This document shows positions 26,857 through 34,479 of a DNA stretch of 64,000 nt, one piece after another. Under the pieces are notes generated by a model. The model had not been told where the DNA came from and did not search any database. It saw nothing but the letters and a program-made list of their open reading frames with translations. The DNA comes from Eubacterium ventriosum (GTDB lineage Bacteria; Bacillota; Clostridia; Lachnospirales; Lachnospiraceae), in the NCBI RefSeq assembly GCF_025150745.1, contig NZ_CP102282.1:2181501-2245500 (forward strand), read 5' to 3'. How positions within the stretch are numbered: the stretch's first letter is position 1; each line of letters begins with the position of its first letter. A program made the translations under genes and the position numbers.

Positions 26857-27486
26857 TTAATCGTCAATATATTCAAGTTTGCTTACAGAAACTTCGTAAG
26901 CAACATGCTTTTCGCTTTCCTCTTCGTTTATTTTTTTCACATACTCGCGACTCTGTACTCTTCCCCAGATTTGAATATGACCACCCACTTCAAAAGTTGA
27001 TGCATATCTTGCATTTCGTCCCCATGCAATACAAGGTATGTAATCTGACTTGCCATAAGGTCGATTAACTGCAACTAATAAATCTGCTATCTCTCTTCCA
27101 AGAGGTGTTTTTCTATAAATAGGTGCTTTGCAGATATAACCATCTAAGAATATCTGATTAGTTTTGCCTGATTCAAGGTTTTCTTCTACTTCTTCCCATT
27201 CCCTTACAAAAATCGATAGAACTAACTTGTTTTTTGTTCCTTCATGACGATTATAAGATCTGAACTGACCTGATACTTCAACAAGCCTTCCCTGATAGTC
27301 TTCGCTAACATCAACAAGTCTTTCTGACACCATTAACGGAATTACATCTGTTAATTCACTTAATCTGTCCACCGACACGTCAACTGTGTAGAAACCTTCG
27401 CCAAAAACTTCATGACTGAATTTAAACTCAGAAACTATCTCTCCTATAATACTTACTCTGTTGTTTTCAATAACTTTGTCAATCAT
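26857..27486 (-). CDS. Double OB-fold single-stranded DNA-binding-like protein
   Basis: A 209-residue protein that looks like two SSB-type OB folds in tandem. The first (about 1-100) has NRVSIIGEIVSEFKFSHEVFGE and GRLVEVSGQFRSYN; the second (about 105-209) has IFLDGYICKAPIYRKTPLG, YIPCIAWGRNARYAST and GHIQIWGRVQSREY, the typical SSB strands. The acidic SSB C-terminal tip (DDIPF-like) is absent; the protein ends KLEYIDD. It is therefore unlikely to be the replicative SSB and more likely a clostridial accessory SSB. Good GGGGGAAATACA site. It sits between two glucan-island genes with its own terminator and no evident functional link. Confidence 0.75.
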   Translation of the reverse strand: MIDKVIENNRVSIIGEIVSEFKFSHEVFGEGFYTVDVSVDRLSELTDVIPLMVSERLVDVSEDYQGRLVEVSGQFRSYNRHEGTKNKLVLSIFVREWEEVEENLESGKTNQIFLDGYICKAPIYRKTPLGREIADLLVAVNRPYGKSDYIPCIAWGRNARYASTFEVGGHIQIWGRVQSREYVKKINEEESEKHVAYEVSVSKLEYIDD

Positions 27487-27628
27487 TGTATTTCCCCCTT
27501 TACCATACTTTGGTTTATTATTTTTTTATCATTACTATTATATGTAAAAAAATACCAAATATGTAAAAAATCGTTCGACTTATAACGACTTTCTACTTAG
27601 AAACGTTTTTTGATTGATTAAAAGAAAC

Positions 27629-27652
27629 CCCTCATATCAAAGGATATGAGGG
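27629..27652 (-). terminator. Terminator of the 27672 CBM gene
   Basis: CCCTCATATC (27629-27638) and GATATGAGGG (27643-27652) pair perfectly with a 4-base loop. GTTTCTTTTAATC follows on the minus strand. Confidence 0.85.
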
Positions 27653-27671
27653 ATAACAAAATTATTCTTTA

Positions 27672-28541
27672 TTATTTAACCTTAACAGCTTTCTTATTGC
27701 TCCAATCGCCGTAAGCTTTCTTACCTTTGTTGTAAGCTCTAACTCTTACATAATATTTTTTACCTTTTTTAAGTTTTGAAATTGTGTAAGTAGCCTTTTT
27801 TGTTGTTTTGCTCTTAGCTGACTTCATGTTGCTCTTTAATGAGTACTGAATCTGATATCCTGCTGCTCCTGAAACTTTCTTATATTTAACTTTAACTTTG
27901 CCCTTTTTAGCAGCCTTAACACTCTTTAAGCTAACCTTAGCCGGCTTAGCAGCTCCTAAATAGAAATTAGTAAGTTTAACTGTTGTTGAGAATGTTGGAT
28001 CAACATCTGTAAGCTGTGAAAGAGCACCCTTTGTTGATGTGAATACACCATATCTGATTGCTGCATCCTTATCTGTGTCAACGCCCTGTCTATCACCAAA
28101 TTCTCCACCAATACCGAAGTATACTGATTTAGCATTAGCCTTAGCTGTAAATGTTGTTGAATACTTAGTTGTGCTACCTTTCTTTAATTGAACCCAATCT
28201 GAGAAAGCTAATGTTTCATCTGTTGAAACCTTAATGTATACCCACTTATCACATGTTGATGACTGTGCATCAAATGAAAGTTTATACTGCTGTCCCTTCT
28301 TAACACTGATTCCGTTCTTATAAACCTGAGCACCCCAAGCTCCACCGTATCCGATAGATGCCATCTGTGCTGTCCAAGCCTTATCTGTGTTAGATGTTAA
28401 AGTTCCTTCAGCTCCTTCAGACCATCCTTGTGAGCCTCCGAAATAGCTACCCCAGTTTGCAGCAAAACACTGTGTTCCCATAGTAAATACGAGAGAAAGT
28501 GCTAAAGCAGATGCTGCAATCTTCTTTGTCAATCTTCTCAT
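27672..28541 (-). CDS. Secreted CBM4/9-like protein with Fn3 tail
   Basis: A 289-residue secreted protein: signal peptide (1-28, CFA-AN), a CBM4/9-like beta-sandwich (about 29-198) with aromatic residues suited to sugar stacking (NWGSYFGGSQGWSEG, YGGAWGAQVY, GQQYKLSFDAQS), and a lysine-rich Fn3 module (200-289). It has no catalytic domain. Compared with the two other CBM proteins of the island it is the most compact, with no linker or extra repeat. GGAGGAACAGTC precedes ATG. It is the first gene of the island, 114 bp after the dehydrogenase stop, with its own strong terminator. Ligand (beta-1,3-glucan or related) is inferred from neighbours. Confidence 0.78.
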   Translation of the reverse strand: MRRLTKKIAASALALSLVFTMGTQCFAANWGSYFGGSQGWSEGAEGTLTSNTDKAWTAQMASIGYGGAWGAQVYKNGISVKKGQQYKLSFDAQSSTCDKWVYIKVSTDETLAFSDWVQLKKGSTTKYSTTFTAKANAKSVYFGIGGEFGDRQGVDTDKDAAIRYGVFTSTKGALSQLTDVDPTFSTTVKLTNFYLGAAKPAKVSLKSVKAAKKGKVKVKYKKVSGAAGYQIQYSLKSNMKSAKSKTTKKATYTISKLKKGKKYYVRVRAYNKGKKAYGDWSNKKAVKVK

Positions 28542-28655
28542 GACTGTTCCTCCTTAAAAAATTAATCTGCTGAGAACATAATAATTTCAATCACTGTTCC
28601 CGCCACTTTTTTAGATTAGATTAACATTAATCCGTTCTAAACACCTTTCGTAATG

Positions 28656-29615
28656 CTATTCTATAACATTTATAGGGGTTCCTGCAACCCATTTTTGCAA
28701 ATTTTTTGAAACAATTTTAATAAGTCGTGTTCTAGCCTCGATTGGAGCCCACGCAATATGTGGTGTAATAATAATGTTCTTAGCCTTAAGTAATACATTA
28801 TCCTTTTCCATAGGTTCTTTTGAAACTACGTCTACTGCTGCATGAGCAATAATGTCATTGTTAAGTGCCCAAGCCAAAGCTTCTTCATCTACTACGTTTC
28901 CTCGTGATGTGTTAATGAATAAGGCATCTTTTTTCATTTTCTTAAAAAACTCTTTATTGCACATATATTTTGAATCTTCATTAAGAGGACAGTGCATTGT
29001 TACAATATCTGAATTAGCAAGAATATCATCAATTGATGCATATTCTAATATTCTAAAGTTAGGATCTTTCTTTTCCTGACTTCTACTATATGCCATAACC
29101 TTCATTCCAAAAACTCTTGCTACGTCGGCAACTTTTCTTCCGATTGATCCATAACCGATAACCCCAATAGTCTTCCCCTGTAATTCTCTCATGGCAAAGA
29201 ATGGAGAAAATGTTTCAGCATTAACCCAACCTTCATTCTTAACGAATGTATTATACTTGTCTACTGTGTTATATTCATGCAAAATAAATGCAAATACATG
29301 CTGGGCAACTGCTTCTGTTGAATAATCGCCTGCATTACATACAGTTATGCCATAAGCTCTTGTATAATCAATGTCAATATTGTTATATCCTGTTGCGAAT
29401 AATCCGATATATTTTAAATTAGGTGCCTTGCTTAACTTGTCTGCGTTCAAAACTGTCTTGTTACACAAAACAACTTCTGCATCTTTAATTCTTTCCCCTA
29501 CTTCTTCATCAGTGCTTGACTGATATATCGTTACATTCCCATACTGGTTAAACACTGAAAAATCAATGTCGTTATCTAATGTTAGTGTGTTGGCATCTAA
29601 AATAACTATATTCAT
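28656..29615 (-). CDS. D-isomer-specific 2-hydroxyacid dehydrogenase
   Basis: A 319-residue NAD-dependent dehydrogenase of the formate/glycerate family. The Rossmann loop GVIGYGSIGRKVADVA, the catalytic Arg in INTSRGNVVDEEAL, Glu in VVSKEP and His in ITPHIAWAP are all present. FATGYNNIDIDYTRAYGI and the overall pattern resemble clostridial glycerate dehydrogenase / hydroxypyruvate reductase (HprA-like). Other substrates such as D-lactate or 2-oxo acids are possible, and the substrate cannot be settled from the sequence. AAGGAGGATGGACAT gives a clear ribosome site. It lies downstream of efp, behind the efp terminator. Confidence 0.9.
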   Translation of the reverse strand: MNIVILDANTLTLDNDIDFSVFNQYGNVTIYQSSTDEEVGERIKDAEVVLCNKTVLNADKLSKAPNLKYIGLFATGYNNIDIDYTRAYGITVCNAGDYSTEAVAQHVFAFILHEYNTVDKYNTFVKNEGWVNAETFSPFFAMRELQGKTIGVIGYGSIGRKVADVARVFGMKVMAYSRSQEKKDPNFRILEYASIDDILANSDIVTMHCPLNEDSKYMCNKEFFKKMKKDALFINTSRGNVVDEEALAWALNNDIIAHAAVDVVSKEPMEKDNVLLKAKNIIITPHIAWAPIEARTRLIKIVSKNLQKWVAGTPINVIE

Positions 29616-29725
29616 ATGTCCATCCTCCTTATATCCCTTTTATTTTGTTAATTTTTTAACAAAATAATATAAAAAAAGAATTTCTTTCCACTTTTGAATT
29701 TTTGTAAAAAGATTCTATATTATAT

Positions 29726-29753
29726 AAAAAGCTGCGCATCAGCGCAGCTTTTT
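29726..29753 (-). terminator. Terminator of efp
   Basis: AAAAAGCTGCGC (29726-29737) pairs with GCGCAGCTTTTT (29742-29753) around ATCA. It is perfect, with A/T tracts on both sides, and lies 17 bp past the efp stop. Confidence 0.92.
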
Positions 29754-29769
29754 ATCAGCTTACTATGCA

Positions 29770-30327
29770 TTAAACACGCTTTGAATATTCTCCTGTACGT
29801 GTATCAATAACAATTGTTTCACCCTGTTCAACAAACAATGGAACATATACTGTTGCTCCTGTTTCAACAACTGCAGGCTTAGTAGCATTAGTTGCTGTGT
29901 TACCCTTAAATCCAGGTTCTGTTTCTGTAATCTGAAGTTCAACTGTAATAGGTGGTTCAATTGCAAAAATATCACCCTTACATGAACAAATCTTAACTGT
30001 TTCATTCTCTTTTACAAACTTAAGTGAATCGCCTACCTTTTCAGCACTTACTGCTATCTGGTCATATGTCTCACCATCCATAAAGTAGTATAAATCACCA
30101 TCGTTATATAAATACTGCATATCCTTTCTATCGATATGTGCATTTTCGAATTTTTCTGTTGGTCTGAATGTTGTTTCTACAACACCACCACTCTTGATAT
30201 CTTTTAATTTTGTTCTAACGAACGCTGCGCCTTTTCCCGGTTTAACATGCTGGAATTCAATAATCTGACAAATCTTTCCATCATATTCAATAGTAATACC
30301 ATTCTTGAAATCGCCTGCTGTTACCAT
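29770..30327 (-). CDS. efp: Translation elongation factor P
   Basis: A 185-residue EF-P, which enters the ribosomal E site and relieves stalling at polyproline stretches. Three OB-type domains are seen. The exposed loop of the first, [14 protein letters not shown], has lysine K32 at the tip, the position modified in other bacteria. Neither EpmA/EpmB-type nor YmfI-type modification genes are in the window. AGGAGGAATAATT lies before ATG. The surface proteins with Pro-rich linkers nearby would be natural clients, although this is general to the cell. A palindrome GTGACTAAGTCAC (30352-30364) lies just upstream. Confidence 0.96.
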   Translation of the reverse strand: MVTAGDFKNGITIEYDGKICQIIEFQHVKPGKGAAFVRTKLKDIKSGGVVETTFRPTEKFENAHIDRKDMQYLYNDGDLYYFMDGETYDQIAVSAEKVGDSLKFVKENETVKICSCKGDIFAIEPPITVELQITETEPGFKGNTATNATKPAVVETGATVYVPLFVEQGETIVIDTRTGEYSKRV

Positions 30328-30410
30328 AATTATTCCTCCTAAAGTTCGTCTGTGACTAAGTCACGCTAAAAAATATTATAAATTATATTTATATTTATTT
30401 CAACCACTTT

Positions 30411-31715
30411 TTATTCTACACTAAAATGACCTGTTTTTTCAAGTTCTTTAAGTATGTAATAACAAGTTTCTACTCTGTCTCCCTTATCAACATTAACCTG
30501 TATGTCCGCAACTGAATTATATCTTGGTTCTCTCTGATTCATTAATTCAGTAATGTGTCTTACACTCATGTCATTATTTAAAATAGGTCTGTGTGTATGG
30601 TCTTTTACTCTTTCAAATACTGTTTCAGGTGTAGCCTTAAGCTGTACAATAACACTTCCAGTATTTAGTATTTCCACATTTTCATCTCTTAAAACAGCTC
30701 CTCCGCCGCAGGAAATAATTGTTTCTTTTTCTTCCTGTAAATCTCTTAAAGCCTGAGTTTCCAAATCTCTAAAATATTGCTCGCCATTTTCTGCAAAAAT
30801 ATCTTTTATTGCCATGCCTTCTTTTTCAACAATATACTGATCCACATCTACTTCCTTAAAACCTGTTATTCTTGATAAGGCATTGGATATTGTTGTTTTT
30901 CCTGTTCCCATAAAACCTATTAAAGCCACGTTGCAATCTATCTTTCCACTTTCTGAAGCTTTCAAAAGGAATCTAACCATTTCACATGGTGGCTGTCCCG
31001 GTGCAGATGCATTAACTCCTGCCCCAAATGTAACGACTGATTCTGTCATTCTTGTACAAATTCTTGTTACCGCTCCAAGCTCTCCCATTGACATTGTTAT
31101 AATCGGCGCATTTAATTCTTTATTAGCTTTCTTTGAAGCATTTATTAATGTTTTAACATCAACTTTTTCTTTAGGCATTACTGCAATCTTGCAAATATCT
31201 GCCCCTGCTTCTTCCATTGTTTTCAATACATTGAATATATCTTTTTCTGATGGTGTGCCCTCAAAATGATGATTAGAACCAATAACCTTAACTCCGGTGC
31301 TTTTAATATCTAAAAGCAACTTGCCAATGTCCTTCTGGTCTTTATTTTCATATAACTCCACATCAATCATTGCCACATTGTATTTCTCAGATATTTCTGA
31401 AACATACTTGCAAAGTCTGCAATAATCATCAACATCAATACTCTTTTCTCCACCTTCATTTGATGTTCTATATGTATAAATAATTGGGATGTTTTTTAGA
31501 TTATCATTGATAGCCTTAAGACACTGTTCAAACTCAGTTTCGTCATTGTTCTTTACATCATAGAAGTCTGCTCTCCATTCCACAACGTCAGGATTCATAT
31601 TAGCAATCTTCTCTGCCTGTTCTTTTATTTCTTCTAAATCAGTTCCTGTTATCGGAACGCAAATCTTAGTTTGCTTATCACTTAATGTGATTCCTCTACA
31701 CTCTAAAGTCTTCAT
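30411..31715 (-). CDS. aroDK: Fused 3-dehydroquinate dehydratase (type I) and shikimate kinase
   Basis: A 434-residue bifunctional protein covering steps three and five of the shikimate pathway. Residues 1-255 are type I dehydroquinase: WRADFYD, H149 in GSNHHFEGTP and Schiff-base lysine K176 in ICKIAVMP. Residues about 262-434 are shikimate kinase: P-loop GFMGTGKT (267-274), DVDQYIVEKEG, EQYFRDLE, SCGGGAVLR and HRPIL. The start is set at MKTLECRG, with GGGAGG 11 bases upstream; the longer frame to 31763 would place that site inside the gene. The missing step between them, shikimate dehydrogenase, is encoded divergently at 31992. A separate-gene arrangement is usual; the fusion appears intact. 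Confidence 0.93.
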   Translation of the reverse strand: MKTLECRGITLSDKQTKICVPITGTDLEEIKEQAEKIANMNPDVVEWRADFYDVKNNDETEFEQCLKAINDNLKNIPIIYTYRTSNEGGEKSIDVDDYCRLCKYVSEISEKYNVAMIDVELYENKDQKDIGKLLLDIKSTGVKVIGSNHHFEGTPSEKDIFNVLKTMEEAGADICKIAVMPKEKVDVKTLINASKKANKELNAPIITMSMGELGAVTRICTRMTESVVTFGAGVNASAPGQPPCEMVRFLLKASESGKIDCNVALIGFMGTGKTTISNALSRITGFKEVDVDQYIVEKEGMAIKDIFAENGEQYFRDLETQALRDLQEEKETIISCGGGAVLRDENVEILNTGSVIVQLKATPETVFERVKDHTHRPILNNDMSVRHITELMNQREPRYNSVADIQVNVDKGDRVETCYYILKELEKTGHFSVE

Positions 31716-31838
31716 TGGTACAAAGTCCTCCCTTTTTCGCATATACAAAGTATAAATTAGCAAAAGTTCTAAGTCAACCTTAGGGCCTTGGCTAATTTGT
31801 TTTATTGAGAAATTTTTCCTTGTTATTTCAAAAAAATT

Positions 31839-31867
31839 TTGACCATATTATATTTGTGTTGTATTAT
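31839..31867 (+). promoter_or_regulatory. Promoter of aroE
   Basis: TTGACC (31839-31844), a 17-bp spacer and TATTAT (31862-31867) lie on the plus strand, about 125 bp ahead of the aroE start. The long leader could hold a control element; I see none that I recognise. Confidence 0.65.
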
Positions 31868-31991
31868 TTAAACAGATATGATTACAGTAGGTTGTGAAAG
31901 TGAAAAACGAAACACAATCCGTATAATCTAAATGTCGACTTTTTTTACGTGTCGGCTTTATTTTTACATATTAGGAAAGGCGGATACAATT

Positions 31992-32861
31992 ATGGGTTGT
32001 ATATCAGAAATTACAGGACAGACTAGACTTACCGGACTTCTTGGAAGCCCTGTTTCACACAGCAAATCTCCTTTAATGCATAACGAGGCATATAGACTTT
32101 TAGGTCTTGATTACGTTTATTTATGTTTTGATGTACCTGAAAATAATCTTCAGGTTGCTTTTGAAGGTCTTAAGAAATTAAATGTTGCAGGTTTTAACTG
32201 CACTATGCCTGACAAAACATTAATGAGCAAATTAGTTGATGAATTATCACCTGCCGCAAAAATAATCGGCGCAGTTAACACTGTTGTAAATGATAATGGC
32301 AAATTCGTCGGTCACAACACTGACGGAACAGGCTATATCCGTTCACTTCAGGATTGCGGTCACAATATTGTTGGCAAAAAAATGACACTTTTAGGTTCAG
32401 GCGGTGCTGCTTCATCTATTTGTGTTCAGGCAGCTTTAGACGGTGCCCGTGAAATTGATGTTTTAAGCATAAAAGATAACTTCTGGAGCAAAGCAGAAAA
32501 ACTTGTAAGCGACATCAACGACAACACAGACTGTAAAGTAAACTTAATTGAAATGAACGACGATTCAATTGGTGAATCAGTTTTTTCAAGCGATATTCTT
32601 ACAAATGCCACACCAATCGGAATGGCACCAAATACAGACGGATGCCTAGTAAAGGATTCTTCAATCTTAAGACCTGAATTAATAGTTTCAGACATAATCT
32701 ATAATCCTTTAGAAACAAAACTATACAAGATGGCAAAAGAAAAAGGCTGTTCAGTATTCAACGGATTATATATGTTACTCTACCAAGGTGCAGAAGCATT
32801 CTTTCTTTGGACAGGCAAGGAAATGCCTACTGAAGAAATCAAAGCAAAGTACTTTGATTAG
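31992..32861 (+). CDS. aroE: Shikimate dehydrogenase
   Basis: A 289-residue NADPH-dependent enzyme reducing 3-dehydroshikimate to shikimate. The substrate site GSPVSHSKSPLMHN, catalytic lysine K75 in CTMPDKTL, D111 in NTDGTGY, and the nucleotide loop LLGSGGAAS are present. The start is taken at MGCISEITGQ (31992), after AAAGGCGG; an ATG at 31932 has no ribosome site and would add 20 unrelated residues. It supplies the step between the two activities of the divergent aroDK fusion, 276 bp away. It ends 28 bp before a structured repeated element that carries T-runs on both strands. Confidence 0.95.
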   Translation: MGCISEITGQTRLTGLLGSPVSHSKSPLMHNEAYRLLGLDYVYLCFDVPENNLQVAFEGLKKLNVAGFNCTMPDKTLMSKLVDELSPAAKIIGAVNTVVNDNGKFVGHNTDGTGYIRSLQDCGHNIVGKKMTLLGSGGAASSICVQAALDGAREIDVLSIKDNFWSKAEKLVSDINDNTDCKVNLIEMNDDSIGESVFSSDILTNATPIGMAPNTDGCLVKDSSILRPELIVSDIIYNPLETKLYKMAKEKGCSVFNGLYMLLYQGAEAFFLWTGKEMPTEEIKAKYFD

Positions 32862-32889
32862 TGCAATAAAAACTTACTAAAAGTTTTTC

Positions 32890-33034
32890 AAAAAAGAACA
32901 ACCAGCTCAACGAAAACACGCTCCCGCTGCCCTCAGTTCATATTGGTACTAAGAATCTGTGACAGCTACACTGCCCCATCTTCTAAGGGCCTACGGCTTC
33001 AGAGTACTTTCTTTAGAGTTGGTTGTTCTTTTTT
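32890..33034 (-). repeat. Structured repeated element, copy A (also convergent terminator)
   Basis: A 145-bp element closed by a 19-bp stem: AAAAAAGAACAACC + AGCTC (32890-32908) with GAGTT + GGTTGTTCTTTTTT (33016-33034), one G-U pair. The core shares blocks with copy B at 59031: ctcccgctgcc, ggtactaagaa, gtgacagct, cttctaagg, acggcttcagag, in the same order and spacing. It lies between aroE and yqeG, which converge, and its A6/T6 ends would terminate both. Orientation is given as minus because both copies follow a minus-strand stop codon. No RNA family that I can name with confidence. Confidence 0.75.
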
Positions 33035-33053
33035 ATATACTATTTCCAAGTTT

Positions 33054-33560
33054 TTACTGTGTTTTTTGAAGTTTCTTTCGCCATCTCCACAAAACAAATT
33101 TTTCCGGGATTCGTTTTAAGACTATCTGTATTTCTTCTTTTTTGTCTATTTTTTTGAGCATTACTGTTTGCACTCCTGCTCTATTAGCTCCCCATATGTC
33201 TGTGAAGATTTGATCGCCTAAAAATAGCGTGTTCTTAGGTGTTGTTCCCATAAGTTCCATTGCTTTCCTGTAGTTTTTTGTGCTTGGCTTATGAGCATCA
33301 AATATGTATTTTGACTTCACTGCATATGCAAATGGCTCAACTCTTGGCTCTTGATTATTTGATATAAGACATGTATCTATTCCTAATTTATGTATTTTGT
33401 CAAACAATGCCACTATTTCTTCCGTGGCAGGTGCTCCGTGAGGAACCAATGTGTTGTCTATGTCTGAGATTATTCCTCTGATTCCCTGTTTGTAATACAT
33501 TTCAAAATCAATATCATAAACTGAATCCAGATACTCATTTGGGTAAAATCTTTCCAGCAT
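33054..33560 (-). CDS. yqeG: YqeG family HAD IIIA-type phosphatase
   Basis: A 168-residue HAD-superfamily phosphatase of the YqeG type, found in most Firmicutes. Nucleophile motif I is DIDNTLVPHG (about 32-41), motif II Ser is in CLISNNQE, and motif III/IV Lys and Asp are in KPSTKNYRKAM and FLGDQIFTDIWGANRAG. No membrane segment is seen. The physiological substrate is unknown. It is the last gene of the run reading from sigG through ylmC and nrdR, 16 bp after nrdR, and ends just before the structured element. Confidence 0.9.
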   Translation of the reverse strand: MLERFYPNEYLDSVYDIDFEMYYKQGIRGIISDIDNTLVPHGAPATEEIVALFDKIHKLGIDTCLISNNQEPRVEPFAYAVKSKYIFDAHKPSTKNYRKAMELMGTTPKNTLFLGDQIFTDIWGANRAGVQTVMLKKIDKKEEIQIVLKRIPEKFVLWRWRKKLQKTQ

Positions 33561-33576
33561 TTTGTCTCCTTAAGTT

Positions 33577-34026
33577 TTATTTTAGTAATTTTTTCAATTC
33601 ATCCATAAAGGTATTTACGTCCTTAAATTCCCTATATACAGATGCAAAACGCACATAGGCTACCTGATCAAGCTGTTTTAGTCTCTCCATTACAATCTCG
33701 CCAATAACCTGACTTGGAATTTCTTTCTTTTCCATGTTAAAAATAGTATTTTCAACATCTTCCACAGCCTGCACTATCTGGTCATATGATACCGGTCTTT
33801 TATGGCATGAGCGAAGTATTCCTGCCTCTATTTTTCCTCTGTCATATGGCTCTCTTATGTTTTCTTTTTTGATTACTATTAAAGGTATTGTTTCTACTTT
33901 TTCATATGTTGTAAAACGCTTGTTGCATTTCTCGCACTGACGTCTTCTTCTAATGGCATTGTTCTCTTCCGCCGGTCTTGAGTCTATAACTTTTGTATCA
34001 TCTGTTCCACAATATGGACACTTCAT
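33577..34026 (-). CDS. nrdR: NrdR transcriptional repressor of ribonucleotide reductase genes
   Basis: A 149-residue regulator with an N-terminal zinc ribbon (CPYCGTDDTKVIDSRP, then RRQCEKC) and an ATP-cone domain (about 48-138; PLIVIKKENIREPYDRGKI). It senses ATP/dATP and represses nrd genes through NrdR boxes. No nrd gene is in the window, so its targets lie elsewhere. Length is standard. GGAGGATTGAA precedes ATG. Confidence 0.96.
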   Translation of the reverse strand: MKCPYCGTDDTKVIDSRPAEENNAIRRRRQCEKCNKRFTTYEKVETIPLIVIKKENIREPYDRGKIEAGILRSCHKRPVSYDQIVQAVEDVENTIFNMEKKEIPSQVIGEIVMERLKQLDQVAYVRFASVYREFKDVNTFMDELKKLLK

Positions 34027-34152
34027 TTCAATCCTCCGTACTTGTTAGTTCTTATAAGTTTTTACATATTTTCTTTTTAACTATTACATTCTTCTAACTA
34101 AAATGTTTTTACTACTAGATTATATGGAACTTTTATCCATAGGTCAAGAAAT

Positions 34153-34413
34153 TTACACTTTTATTTTGTTTCTCACTTCTTTTTCATCAACTTTTACAAG
34201 AATTATGTCAGGTCCCACCTGAACAATACATTTAAATGGAATTACATATTCAAAATCACTGCACACAAGACCACACCATTTTCCCGGTCCCGGAACTATT
34301 ATTGCTTCAATACAGCCTGTACAAATATCAAACTCTATGTCATCTGCACAACCTAATATTTTGCAGTTGCAAGTATTTATAACTTCTTTTTGTTTCAATT
34401 CTTCTATACGCAT
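34153..34413 (-). CDS. YlmC/YmxH family PRC-barrel sporulation protein
   Basis: An 86-residue small protein of the YlmC/YmxH type, a PRC-barrel family associated with sporulation in Firmicutes. MRIEELKQKEVINTCNCKILGCADDIEFD and VPGPGKWCGLVCSDFEYVIPF show the two-sheet barrel. It lies directly downstream of sigG, as YlmC-type genes often do in Clostridia, and is probably part of the same late-sporulation unit. Its exact job is unknown. Confidence 0.88.
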   Translation of the reverse strand: MRIEELKQKEVINTCNCKILGCADDIEFDICTGCIEAIIVPGPGKWCGLVCSDFEYVIPFKCIVQVGPDIILVKVDEKEVRNKIKV

Positions 34414-34479
34414 TATGATTGAACAATTTCACCCTTTTCTTTAGTATATACAGATTCTTATAATTGGTTCCTGATTTTA

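Noticed and set aside
31715-31763. Longer start for the aroD-aroK fusion
   Set aside because: The extra 16 residues contain the ribosome site GGGAGG and no family residues. Initiation at 31715 gives the usual AroD start.
32890-33034. 6S RNA, SRP RNA or tmRNA
   Set aside because: The characteristic SRP loop, tmRNA tag frame and 6S central bubble are not present. Two copies with different closing stems also argue against these single-copy RNAs.
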